From an uncultured Thermomicrobia bacterium (GTDB taxonomy: Bacteria > Chloroflexota > Chloroflexia > Thermomicrobiales > JALYUS01): a DNA stretch of 40,572 nt. Position 1 is the first letter of the stretch; each line of letters opens with the position of its first letter. Shown here piece after piece: positions 15,228 through 22,811 of this stretch. A model generated the notes under the pieces. It saw only the letters and a list, made by a program, of their open reading frames with translations. It was not told where the DNA came from and ran no database searches. Both the position numbers and the translations under genes were made by a program. The stretch covers positions 1 to 40,572 of the forward strand of contig CALBSO010000112.1 in NCBI GenBank assembly GCA_937968015.1, given 5' to 3'.

Positions 15228-15572
15228 ATGGATGACCACTTCACACCGATCACCGATACCGAATCGCTGGACGCACTTTTCGCGTCCTCGGCGACGCAGC
15301 CGGTGATCCTCTTCAAACATGACCCGTACTGCTCGATCAGCGCCCGCGCCTACCGCGAGATGACGCGGGTGGCCGACGACGTGGCGATCATTGATGTCGC
15401 GCACGACACAGAGATCGCATCGGCAATCGCACAGCGCACCGGTGTCCACCACGAGTCGCCGCAGGTCATCATCGTGAAGGATAGCCAGCCTGTCTGGTCC
15501 GCGAGCCATTTCAACATCAAGGCGGGTACGGTCTCCCAGGCCGCACACGCTGAGACGCCAGCGGCGCGCTGA
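15228..15572 (+). CDS. ytxJ: YtxJ-type monothiol bacilliredoxin
   Basis: This 114-aa thioredoxin-fold protein matches YtxJ (BrxC) of the bacillithiol system. FKHDPYCSIS at 29-38 carries the single active-site Cys35, in place of the usual TCPIS form. The cis-Pro region reads TGVHHESPQVIIV, and the tail SASHFNIKAG is characteristic. Such proteins remove bacillithiol from mixed disulfides in the cytoplasm. This implies that the host makes bacillithiol or a similar thiol, though no bsh genes are in the window. The upstream DNA contains GCGAGGGG about 10 bases before ATG 15228. It is convergent with the ABC permease gene 2 bases away. Confidence 0.9.
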   Translation: MDDHFTPITDTESLDALFASSATQPVILFKHDPYCSISARAYREMTRVADDVAIIDVAHDTEIASAIAQRTGVHHESPQVIIVKDSQPVWSASHFNIKAGTVSQAAHAETPAAR

Positions 15573-15574
15573 AC

Positions 15575-16465
15575 CTACCCCTTGACCGCGCCCGCCGCGA
15601 TCCCCTGCACCATGAACCGTTGGGCGAGGAAGTAGAGAACCATTACCGGCAACGCGGAGAAGACGGCTCCTGCCATGATTGGCCCCCAGAGAAAGGTGTC
15701 GCCCGTAATCAGATACTGCAAGCCAAGCGGCACCGTTCGCTTGTTCTCCGAGGTAATGAAGATCAGGGCGAGCAGCAGTTCGTTCCATGCGCCCGTGAAG
15801 GTGAAGATGCTCACCGCGACAAGCCCCGGCAGTGAGAGTGGCAGAAGAATACGAACGAGCGCGCCGATGCGTGTCGTACCATCCACCATCGCCTGCTCTT
15901 CAAGGTCCGCTGGGATGCCCCGGAAGTACCCCATCAGGAGCCAGGTGCTGAACGGCGTTGAGAAACTGAGGTAGACGATAATCAGGCCGTGCAGCGAGTT
16001 GCCGAGTTGAAGCCGCGCCACGATCACCGAGAGCGGAATGAACAAGAGTGACGCGGGCGTGAGGTAGGCGAGCAGGATCAGCCGCCCGATCAGCCCCTGA
16101 AAGCGGTACTTGAACCGCACGAGACTGTATGCGCAGAGCGCGGAGATGGTGACAGAGATCACCGTGCTGCTCGTTGCGACAATGATGCTGTTGCGGATAT
16201 TCGTCAGGAAGCGCTTCTTGACGATCAGCGTGCGGAAGTTGTCGAGCGTCATGTTGTGCGGCACGAGCGAGGGAGCACGATAAATATCGTGCGGCGTCTT
16301 GAACGAGATCGTCACCATCCAGTAAATTGGAAAAATGATAATCAGGCAGACAACCGCGAGCACCACGTACGTCAGCACGGCCCGCACCCGTCCCCGGCTT
16401 TGCACCTGCGCTCGTTCCGCTGCCTGAATTCCTATCTGCGGCTGTGTGACGGACGCCATACCCAA
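15575..16465 (-). CDS. Carbohydrate ABC transporter permease (MalG/UgpE type)
   Basis: This 296-aa inner-membrane permease of the CUT1 sugar importer class has six predicted helices. The first is at about residues 30-50 (VLTYVVLAVVCLIIIFPIYW). The conserved EAA loop reads EEQAMVDGTTRIGALVRILLP. This loop docks onto the shared ATPase. It follows the other permease by 28 bases on the minus strand and is the last gene of the importer operon. No ATPase is encoded nearby, so an MsmK/UgpC-like ATPase elsewhere must serve it. Linkage to mannonate dehydratase suggests a hexuronate or glucuronide substrate. Confidence 0.95.
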   Translation of the reverse strand: MGMASVTQPQIGIQAAERAQVQSRGRVRAVLTYVVLAVVCLIIIFPIYWMVTISFKTPHDIYRAPSLVPHNMTLDNFRTLIVKKRFLTNIRNSIIVATSSTVISVTISALCAYSLVRFKYRFQGLIGRLILLAYLTPASLLFIPLSVIVARLQLGNSLHGLIIVYLSFSTPFSTWLLMGYFRGIPADLEEQAMVDGTTRIGALVRILLPLSLPGLVAVSIFTFTGAWNELLLALIFITSENKRTVPLGLQYLITGDTFLWGPIMAGAVFSALPVMVLYFLAQRFMVQGIAAGAVKG

Positions 16466-16493
16466 AACCCCTTCATTTCCTCACCCCCGGCCC

Positions 16494-17429
16494 TCAGTCC
16501 TTCTGTAAGAGCGCCGCGACGATGAAGACGAGGATCGCCAGCGCCGGGATGATCGCGACGGAAACGGCGGCCGCCTCGCCGAGTCGCTGGCTCGCCAGGC
16601 CGAAGTAGGCGAGTACCGGCAGCACCATCGTGGCGTCGGATGGCCCGCCCTGCGTCATCAGCCAGATATTCTCAAACGAGTTCGCCGTCCAGATCGAGGA
16701 GAGCAGCGCAACGACGAGAATGACGTGCCGGATGCTCGGCAGCGTGATGAACCAGAACCGCTGCCAGGCGTTCGCGCCATCTGTTTTTGCGGCCTCGTAC
16801 TGCTCCTGCGGCACATTCTGTAACGCCGCGAGGAAGGAGATGCACCAGAATGGGAAGCCGCGCCACACGGTGGCGACAATCACGGCGGGCATCGCGGTGG
16901 ATCGCTGGCCGAGCCAGTCAATGATGCCGGCATGGATATGCGTTTGCGTGAGGATGAGATTGAACGCCCCCCCGATTGGCAGGAAGAGGAGCCGCCAGGT
17001 GAGAAAGGCGACGAAGCCCGGCATCGCCCACGGCAAAAGGATGAAGGAGCGAAACATCCCACGGGCGCGCAACCGCTCGTTGAGCAGGAGCGCGAGGCTG
17101 AGACCAACAACCAATTTGAGCCCATCAGAGACGAGCACGAGCGTCAATGTATTCGTCAACGCGCGCTTGAACGAGACAAAATTCCATAGATAGCGGAAGT
17201 TCTGCAATCCCACCCAGTGCCCGGCGTTCCCGACAACGCGGTCCGTGAAGGAAATGACAATCGCGTAGAAGAACGGGTATGCGACGAGCGTGAGCAGGAC
17301 CGCGCAGACGGGGATAACGAGCAGATAGCCGGTCAGCGATCCACGCCGTGAGAACGTCCAAAATGGGCGTCGTACGGTAAGGGCTGAGGACTGAGGACCG
17401 AGGACTGAATTGCCCTGCCGCGCCGCCAT
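16494..17429 (-). CDS. Sugar ABC transporter permease (MalF/UgpA type)
   Basis: This is a 311-aa partner permease of the CUT1 importer. It has a first helix LTGYLLVIPVCAVLLTLVAY, six segments in all, and an EAA loop EQYEAAKTDGANAWQRFWF followed by ITLP. ATG 17429 is preferred (GAGGG about 8 bases upstream) over an in-frame start at 17453. Residues 6-20 of the extended N-terminus (NSVLGPQSSALTV) are encoded by a GGACTGA heptamer repeat. The cytoplasmic N-terminus therefore looks altered by the repeat. An intercistronic hairpin separates it from the binding-protein gene upstream. Confidence 0.94.
   Translation of the reverse strand: MAARQGNSVLGPQSSALTVRRPFWTFSRRGSLTGYLLVIPVCAVLLTLVAYPFFYAIVISFTDRVVGNAGHWVGLQNFRYLWNFVSFKRALTNTLTLVLVSDGLKLVVGLSLALLLNERLRARGMFRSFILLPWAMPGFVAFLTWRLLFLPIGGAFNLILTQTHIHAGIIDWLGQRSTAMPAVIVATVWRGFPFWCISFLAALQNVPQEQYEAAKTDGANAWQRFWFITLPSIRHVILVVALLSSIWTANSFENIWLMTQGGPSDATMVLPVLAYFGLASQRLGEAAAVSVAIIPALAILVFIVAALLQKD
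17384..17408. repeat. Heptamer repeat CTGAGGA inside the permease gene
   Basis: CTGAGGA, CTGAGGA, CCGAGGA and CTGAATT follow with 7-base period on the plus strand, within the first codons of the minus-strand permease gene. Seven bases times three make an in-frame 21-base period, so the insertion keeps the reading frame. Confidence 0.75.
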
Positions 17430-17457
17430 GCTGAACCCTCGTCCCCTTCGCAAGTAA

Positions 17458-17489
17458 GGGGGCGGTCATGCCGAGGTATAACCGCCCCT
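17458..17489 (-). promoter_or_regulatory. Intercistronic stem-loop between binding protein and permease genes
   Basis: GGGGCGGT (17459-17466) pairs perfectly with ACCGCCCC (17481-17488) around a 14-base loop, just after the binding-protein stop at 17506. No T run follows on the minus strand. Such hairpins often protect the binding-protein mRNA and reduce permease expression. That role is inferred. Confidence 0.55.
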
Positions 17490-17505
17490 ACGAACTGGAT
17501 ACTGA

Positions 17506-18954
17506 CTACTTGTACTTCGCGTAGATCGCGTCGCCCGACTTTTGGGCTTCGTCAATCGCCTTGTCGAGATCGTAGTGATCAATGACGACGCGCTGGATCA
17601 TCTTCGGCACGATGTAGTTGTTGTTAAAGTCCGCATACGCCGTGTTGCTTACATCCGGGAAGGCGGGCGCGGTACCATTGACGACGAGATCCGCGAGGCC
17701 GATATGAACCGGATCGGTCTTGAACAAGTCATACGTCGTCTCGTCCTGGAGCACCGGGCCGTAAATGGCGAGCGGATAATATTTCTGCGTGAACTCCTTA
17801 TTGGCAAGGTATTCGAGCAGGGCCTTTGCCGCGTCCGGATTCTTGCTCGTTTTCGGGACTCCTCGGATAACCGGCGAACTCGGCGAAACGAGCATCTTCG
17901 GGCCGCGCGGCATGGCGGAGTACAACGTGTTGTTGAGCAGGTCTTTGTCGTTGGCGCGCATCCAGATCGTGACGCTGCCGGTGTTCTTAATGAAGACTGC
18001 CTGACCGGATTGATAGGCGTTGTTATCTCCCGCGCCGTCCCACGTCGTGACACCGGGCGGGAATTGGCCCTTCTTGTACTCGTCCGTCACCCACTGCAGG
18101 AAGGCTTTCGTTTCCGGGGACTTGATCGTGCAGGCCTTGCCCTGATCGTCCGCGACGCGCCCGCCCCAGGATTGCATGATGTACACCATGTCGTTGCCGT
18201 CGCCGACGTTCGAGATCGCGAACGCCATGCCATACAGCGGTGGTTTCGTCACCTTTTCCGACATGTCACTCAGTTCCGTCCACGTTTTCGGCGCGTCATT
18301 GAACCCGGCCTTCTTCAAGACATCCGTGCGGCGGAAGAGCACGTTGCCGCCCATCCCATAGGGGATACCATTGCGGGTGCCACCGAAGAGTTTCGGATCA
18401 ACAGCCGTATCAACCGCTTTCAGCCAGCCGCCGTGCGCTTTGCCGATCTTGGCATAGGTATCATCGAGCGGTAGTAGTTGCTTCTGGTTCGAGAGCAGGA
18501 GCAGCAAGTCGAGGCCCATATCCAGTGCGTCCGGCATCGTATTGGAGGTGACCGCCGCCGCGACTTTCTGGTTCGTCTCGTTCTGGTTGATCATCACGAC
18601 GTCAATATTAATCTTGTTCTGCGTCCCCCAGTCCTTGATCGTCTGGACCTGGAGGTTGTTCGCGTCGTCCGAGAAGATTAAGCCGCCCCAATAGGTCATC
18701 TTACCAGTACTGGAAATGACTGCCGGTGCGGCTGTGCTGGCAGGCGTGGAACCACTCGCGGCGGTCGTCGCTACGGGGGCACTGGTGGCTGCCGCTGCCG
18801 CCGCCGTCGGTGCCGCGCTGCCGGTCGAGCCGGTACCGGCGTTCGGGGTATTCGTCGCACTACTGCCGCCGCATGCGGCGAGGATGGCCGCCGCCGCAGT
18901 GCCGGCAATGCCGCCCAGGAAATGTCGTCGCGAAACGCGTGCTGTACCGGACAT
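17506..18954 (-). CDS. Extracellular solute-binding protein of a sugar ABC importer (Tat lipoprotein)
   Basis: This 482-aa protein is a family-1 extracellular solute-binding protein. The N-terminus has a twin-arginine signal SRRHFLGG at residues 8-15 and a lipobox LAAC with Cys28. A Ser/Thr/Ala/Pro-rich linker follows, then the periplasmic-type fold (MTYWGGLIF, VVMINQNETNQKVAAAV, GIPYGMGGNVLFRR). It is anchored outside the membrane and delivers sugar to the two permeases. ATG 18954 has GGAGGAG about 5 bases upstream and sets the Tat signal correctly; a longer in-frame start at 19008 lies inside the operator and is rejected. It is the first gene of the importer operon, divergent from mannonate dehydratase, with the palindromic control region in front. 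Confidence 0.93.
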   Translation of the reverse strand: MSGTARVSRRHFLGGIAGTAAAAILAACGGSSATNTPNAGTGSTGSAAPTAAAAAATSAPVATTAASGSTPASTAAPAVISSTGKMTYWGGLIFSDDANNLQVQTIKDWGTQNKINIDVVMINQNETNQKVAAAVTSNTMPDALDMGLDLLLLLSNQKQLLPLDDTYAKIGKAHGGWLKAVDTAVDPKLFGGTRNGIPYGMGGNVLFRRTDVLKKAGFNDAPKTWTELSDMSEKVTKPPLYGMAFAISNVGDGNDMVYIMQSWGGRVADDQGKACTIKSPETKAFLQWVTDEYKKGQFPPGVTTWDGAGDNNAYQSGQAVFIKNTGSVTIWMRANDKDLLNNTLYSAMPRGPKMLVSPSSPVIRGVPKTSKNPDAAKALLEYLANKEFTQKYYPLAIYGPVLQDETTYDLFKTDPVHIGLADLVVNGTAPAFPDVSNTAYADFNNNYIVPKMIQRVVIDHYDLDKAIDEAQKSGDAIYAKYK

Positions 18955-18987
18955 GTCGCTCCTCCCGCTTGAATTCGTCGCGTGCCC

Positions 18988-19027
18988 TTGACAGCGCGAA
19001 CGTAACATGTGAAATGTTACCTGTCAA
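18988..19027. promoter_or_regulatory. Divergent promoter-operator with nested inverted repeats
   Basis: GTAACAT (19002-19008) and ATGTTAC (19014-19020) are perfect inverted repeats 5 bases apart. Outside them TTGACAG (18988-18994) and CTGTCAA (19021-19027) are also perfect inverted repeats. Each TTGACA is a consensus -35 box. On the minus strand a 17-base spacer leads to TACGTT, a fair -10 box, for the binding-protein gene. The plus-strand -10 is weak. The inner palindrome is a good candidate operator for the GntR protein encoded at 20180. Binding there would cover both promoters. Regulator identity is inference. Confidence 0.65.
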
Positions 19028-19063
19028 CACAGCCGGGGCAGTCGCAAAAGGAGGAAACGGAAT

Positions 19064-20110
19064 ATGGCGGAACAGATGCGCATCGCATTGGGTCAGTTCA
19101 ACGAGTTGACGGAAGAGAAGTTGCTCTTTGCGAAGCAACTCGGCGTCAGTGGCGTGCAGATGAATCTGCTCGGCCATTCACCCCTGCCGGGCGATCATCA
19201 GTGGGAGTATGAGGACTTGCTCGCGCTTCGCCTGAAGACTGAGGAGTACGGTCTGCGATTTGAGGCGATCGAGAATGTCCCCCTCCACTTCTACGACAAA
19301 GCGATGCTCGGCGACCCAGGGCGGGACGAGCAGATCGAACATTACTGCAACACGATCCGCAATATGGGCCGCGCCGGTATCCCCATCCTCGGCTACCATT
19401 TCATGCCCAACTCTGTCTGGCGCACGACGCGCACCGGGCCCGGTCGCGGCGGCGCGCATGTGACTGCATTCGATATGGCTCTCGTCGAGGCGGCCGCCCC
19501 CGCCGAGCAGCGCTCTTTTGCCGTCGTCCGCAGCACGGCTATCGACGAGCAGTTCGCGGTAGGGCGGATTGTCTCCGAGGAGGAGATGTGGGCGAACTAC
19601 GCGTACTTCATGCGTGCCGTCCTCCCCGTCGCCGAGGAGTCGGGCATCATGCTCGCCCTTCACCCCGATGACCCGCCCGTCCCGATGCTCGGCGGGATCG
19701 CCCGCATCTTCAAGAGCGTGGACGATTTCAAGCACGGCTATGCGCTGAGCAACGGTAGCCCGGCGTGGGGGTTGGACCTCTGCCTCGGCTGCTGCTCCGA
19801 GATGCCTGGCGGCGCCGCCAATGTCCGGGAGATGATCGAGTTCTTTGGCCCCAAAGGGCGCATCTTCTATATCCATTTCCGCGATGTCAAAGGAACCGTC
19901 CCCCAGTTCGCCGAATGCTTCATCGGCGAGGGAAATTTCAATGCCGCAGAGACCATGCTGCTGCTGAAGCAGAGCGGGTTCACGGGCTTTTTATTGGACG
20001 ACCATGTGCCGCACATGATTGCCGATTCCCCCTATGGTCACCGAGGTCGCGCCCACGCGATCGGCTACATGCAGGGGCTACTGGACGCGATCGAAGCGTT
20101 GGGGAAGTAA
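19064..20110 (+). CDS. uxuA: Mannonate dehydratase
   Basis: This 348-aa protein matches the UxuA family, which dehydrates D-mannonate to 2-keto-3-deoxygluconate in hexuronate breakdown. The TIM-barrel strands and metal-site segments LGYHFMPNSVW, LALHPDDPPVPMLGG, GLDLCLGCCSEM and FYIHFRDVKG are the family landmarks, carrying the His, Cys and Asp metal ligands. The start at ATG 19064 has GGAGG about 10 bases upstream. The stop TAA is the first triplet of a heptamer repeat. It is divergent from the ABC importer and followed by a GntR regulator, consistent with a hexuronate regulon. The later pathway enzymes (kdgK, kdgA) are not in the window. Confidence 0.95.
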   Translation: MAEQMRIALGQFNELTEEKLLFAKQLGVSGVQMNLLGHSPLPGDHQWEYEDLLALRLKTEEYGLRFEAIENVPLHFYDKAMLGDPGRDEQIEHYCNTIRNMGRAGIPILGYHFMPNSVWRTTRTGPGRGGAHVTAFDMALVEAAAPAEQRSFAVVRSTAIDEQFAVGRIVSEEEMWANYAYFMRAVLPVAEESGIMLALHPDDPPVPMLGGIARIFKSVDDFKHGYALSNGSPAWGLDLCLGCCSEMPGGAANVREMIEFFGPKGRIFYIHFRDVKGTVPQFAECFIGEGNFNAAETMLLLKQSGFTGFLLDDHVPHMIADSPYGHRGRAHAIGYMQGLLDAIEALGK

Positions 20111-20166
20111 CGAGTAGCGAGTAACGAGACGGGGCTGGTCCCCTCGGTACTCGGTACTCGCTACTC
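20107..20166. repeat. Facing heptamer arrays (GAGTAAC type) forming a hairpin
   Basis: AGTAACG, AGTAGCG and AGTAACG are followed, after a short GC-rich loop, by CTCGGTA, CTCGGTA and CTCGCTA. Arms 20112-20128 and 20150-20166 pair with one mismatch. The array provides the uxuA stop codon and lies in the 69-base gap before the GntR gene. Confidence 0.85.
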
Positions 20167-20179
20167 AGAGGAGGGCGTG

Positions 20180-20902
20180 ATGATCGAGCATAGCGACCTG
20201 ACCACCAAGGTGTACCAGTGGTTGAAGGAGCGCATCATGCACCACACCTTCCTGCCCGGTGACAAACTCGATGTCCAGCAACTCGCGGACGACCTCGGCG
20301 TCAGCCGTACCCCCGTCAAGGATGCGATCAACCGGCTGACCTCGGAAGGGCTTGTCGTACTGCGGAGTCGGCGCGGCACATATGTCGCGACTCTGACGCC
20401 GACGGTCATGCGGGATTTGTTCGAGACGCGCATGATGTTCGAGTGTTGGGCGGTGCAGCATGCGACGCCGGACGCGATGCGCGCCGCCGCGCCGGAGATA
20501 CAGGCGCTCTTTGACCGGAGCGCCCGCATCATCACCGGCGCGAACCCGGCGGATTTCGACTACTCCGCCTACTTCGCGCTGGACCTCGATCTCCATGCCA
20601 TGCTCGTCGGCCTTACCGGAAACACCGTCCTCCTCGACCTCCACCACGCGATCATGGCACGGATGAGTGTTGGACGCATCTACTACCCTGGCGAGGATGA
20701 GGTGCTACGGCGGTCGCACAGCGCGCATGATGAACACGCGGCGATAGTTCGTGGGCTTTCCGACAGTGACCGTGACGGATTGCTCGCCGCTGTGCGGGCG
20801 CATATCACTGCCTCGATGAGGCATACCGCATGGCTGCTCGATCGCGCCGCGCAGGCGAACCTGGAGGCGGCAGCACTCGCCGTCGCGGGCCAAGCGGATT
20901 AA
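20180..20902 (+). CDS. GntR family transcriptional regulator, FadR/FCD subfamily
   Basis: This 240-aa DNA-binding regulator has an N-terminal winged helix (QLADDLGVSRTPVKDAINRL at about 35-54, then SEGLVVLRSRRGTYVA). It also has a C-terminal all-helical FCD ligand domain with DLHAMLVGLTGNTVL and H-containing SAHDEHAAIVRGL, the sites that commonly bind a metal and an organic acid. ATG 20180 is taken with AGGAGGG 5-6 bases upstream; GTG 20177 is adjacent. It probably senses a sugar acid and controls the uxuA and importer operons through the palindrome at 19002-19020. That target is inferred. Confidence 0.93.
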   Translation: MIEHSDLTTKVYQWLKERIMHHTFLPGDKLDVQQLADDLGVSRTPVKDAINRLTSEGLVVLRSRRGTYVATLTPTVMRDLFETRMMFECWAVQHATPDAMRAAAPEIQALFDRSARIITGANPADFDYSAYFALDLDLHAMLVGLTGNTVLLDLHHAIMARMSVGRIYYPGEDEVLRRSHSAHDEHAAIVRGLSDSDRDGLLAAVRAHITASMRHTAWLLDRAAQANLEAAALAVAGQAD

Positions 20903-21025
20903 ATGCCACGGCGTTCATTGATTTCTTCTCCCCTCACCCACTTGTATCAGGTGATAGACTGACCGCCACATGCGGCGCTTCGACTTGGGCGAACATGACG
21001 GACATTTGCGGAAAGGGCGGCCCCG

Positions 21026-22099
21026 ATGGCTGACGCGACACTGCCTCTCGTCTTTGATGGACACAACGATACGCTGCTCGACTTGCCGGGCCGGGAGCCG
21101 GGGATGGAGCGCGATTTCTTCACGCGAAGCGAGCGCGGCCATATTGACCTGCCACGCGCCAAGGCGGGCGGGCTGGGCGGCGGCTTCTTTGCGGTCTTCG
21201 TCCCGGGCAAGCGGCCTGCCGCGGCGACGGATATCGCGTCGTTCGCCTCCGCCTTCAACGACCCCGCGACCCGCCCGGCGACGCCCGAACTCGATGAGGC
21301 GACTCGTGTCGCGATGCGGATGACCGCGCGCCTCTTTCGGATCGAGGAGCAATCTGAGGGGCAAGTCAAGATCGTGCAGACGGCGGACGAACTGGCACAT
21401 TGCCTCGCGTCCGGCACGTTTTGCGCGATCCTCCATTTCGAGGGCGCGGAGGCAATTGACGAGGAACTGAACGCGCTGGAGATCTACTACAAGGCGGGGC
21501 TTCGCTCGATTGGCCCCGTCTGGAGCCGACCGAACATCTTCGCTGAGGGCGTGCCATTTAAGTTCGGCCAAACTCCCGACACCGGACCGGGCCTGACCGA
21601 TGCGGGCAAGGCGCTCGTTCGCGCGTGCAACCGTCTCGGCGTGATGCTGGACCTCTCACACCTGAACGAAAAAGGCTTCTGGGACATCGCCGCGATCACG
21701 GACGCGCCGCTCGTCGCCACCCATTCCAATGCCCACGCGCTCTCCGCCACCCCGCGCAATCTCACAGACAAGCAACTGGAGGCGATCAAAGAGTCGGATG
21801 GCATGGTCGGCGTGAACTTCGCCGTCGGCTTCCTCACCGCCGACGGCAATAACGACCCGGCAATGCCGCTGGAAACGATGGTCCGCCACTTCGATTATCT
21901 GGTGGAGCACCTCGGTATTGATCGCGTCGGCTTCGGCTCCGACTTCGACGGCGCGACCATCCCGGCTGCGGTGGGCGATGCTTCGATGCTCGGCAATCTC
22001 GTCCGTGCCCTCAAAGACCACGGCTACGATGACGCATCGCTCCGCAAACTCGCGCACGAGAACTGGATCCGCGTCCTCCGCAAGACATGGAAGGACTAA
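21026..22099 (+). CDS. Membrane dipeptidase, peptidase family M19
   Basis: This 357-aa protein is a zinc dipeptidase of the renal-dipeptidase family. The HxD motif is in FDGHNDTLLDL at about residues 10-20. The bridging Glu is in LHFEGAEAI, further zinc His residues are in DLSHLNEKGF and THSNAHAL, and an Asp is in FGSDFDGA. All canonical ligands are therefore present. Members hydrolyse dipeptides, including D-amino-acid ones. The gene stands alone, 123 bases after the GntR gene. That gap has no clear promoter, only a small TATCA/TGATA palindrome near 20945. Confidence 0.94.
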   Translation: MADATLPLVFDGHNDTLLDLPGREPGMERDFFTRSERGHIDLPRAKAGGLGGGFFAVFVPGKRPAAATDIASFASAFNDPATRPATPELDEATRVAMRMTARLFRIEEQSEGQVKIVQTADELAHCLASGTFCAILHFEGAEAIDEELNALEIYYKAGLRSIGPVWSRPNIFAEGVPFKFGQTPDTGPGLTDAGKALVRACNRLGVMLDLSHLNEKGFWDIAAITDAPLVATHSNAHALSATPRNLTDKQLEAIKESDGMVGVNFAVGFLTADGNNDPAMPLETMVRHFDYLVEHLGIDRVGFGSDFDGATIPAAVGDASMLGNLVRALKDHGYDDASLRKLAHENWIRVLRKTWKD

Positions 22100-22122
22100 G
22101 GTGAGCCAGTCCCCCTTAATCC

Positions 22123-22140
22123 TTCGTCCTCAGTCCTCAA
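22123..22140. repeat. Heptamer repeat TCGTCCT/CAGTCCT, two units
   Basis: A weak two-unit member of the GGACTGA heptamer family lies 24 bases past the dipeptidase stop. The adjacent AAGGACTAAGG and CCTTAATCCTT also pair with one mismatch. Confidence 0.45.
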
Positions 22141-22255
22141 TGTCGTTGACAGCGGATGGCGTGTCCGTATACTTACCGGCATCGGATCGGACGGGGATCA
22201 GGGATGACGTGGGGTGCGACATCCCGCGACGCGTGATGAGGGAAGCGGGGAGGCA

Positions 22256-22732
22256 ATGCGGCTACTTGCGGGAATCTCGGCGCGCGGACGGATCGTCAGT
22301 GTAACCGTCCTCGGTCTACTCAGTATCAGCCTGATCCTCTCAGCGTGCGGGCGGATTCCGGAGTCGGAGGCGGCGAAGAGCCGTCTGCCAACGGACACGC
22401 CGACGGTTGCCGCCGCCGCGCAAGTTGCCACCGGGGGGTTCAAGTTAGCCGAGACGCCTACCGGAAACGCGTCCGCCGGCCAAAGCCCCTATCTTTTTAG
22501 TTGCCAATTCTGTCACGGACCTGGCGGTGTTGTCAGCGATCCATCGAAGACGTCGCTTGTCGGCAATAACGGCGTGATCGTCACGCGGAAACTGGACACG
22601 ACCGCGAAGTTCGTCACCGCCTTCATGAATAACGCGAAGCACGCCAGTTTCAAAGACGATGCGAATCAGGACCTCTCCCCAGCGCGCCTCGGGAACATCT
22701 ATGCCTATTTGATCGCCCAAATGAGCGGCTAA
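22256..22732 (+). CDS. Lipoprotein c-type cytochrome, single heme
   Basis: This 158-aa protein has a lipobox LSAC with Cys31 after a hydrophobic signal segment. A Thr/Ala-rich linker follows, then one heme-binding motif CQFCH at residues 83-87. FMNNAKHASF downstream could supply the axial Met. It would be anchored on the outer face of the membrane and carry electrons; the partner is not known. ATG 22256 is chosen because GGGGAGG lies just upstream and the signal peptide then starts correctly. It precedes lon by a heptamer-rich gap, with no obvious functional link. Confidence 0.88.
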   Translation: MRLLAGISARGRIVSVTVLGLLSISLILSACGRIPESEAAKSRLPTDTPTVAAAAQVATGGFKLAETPTGNASAGQSPYLFSCQFCHGPGGVVSDPSKTSLVGNNGVIVTRKLDTTAKFVTAFMNNAKHASFKDDANQDLSPARLGNIYAYLIAQMSG

Positions 22733-22735
22733 ACG

Positions 22736-22798
22736 AGTCGCCAGTCGCCAGTCGGCAGAACGGGATCCGGAATTACTACCGACTGGCGACTGCCGACT
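22736..22798. repeat. Facing heptamer arrays (AGTCGCC type) forming a hairpin
   Basis: AGTCGCC, AGTCGCC and AGTCGGC (22736-22756) face CTACCGA, CTGGCGA and CTGCCGA (22776-22796). The 23-base arms pair with few mismatches around a 17-base loop. The array fills the gap between the cytochrome stop and the lon start and may act as a terminator or a leader structure. Confidence 0.85.
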
Positions 22799-22811
22799 GA
22801 GAAGGGATCCC

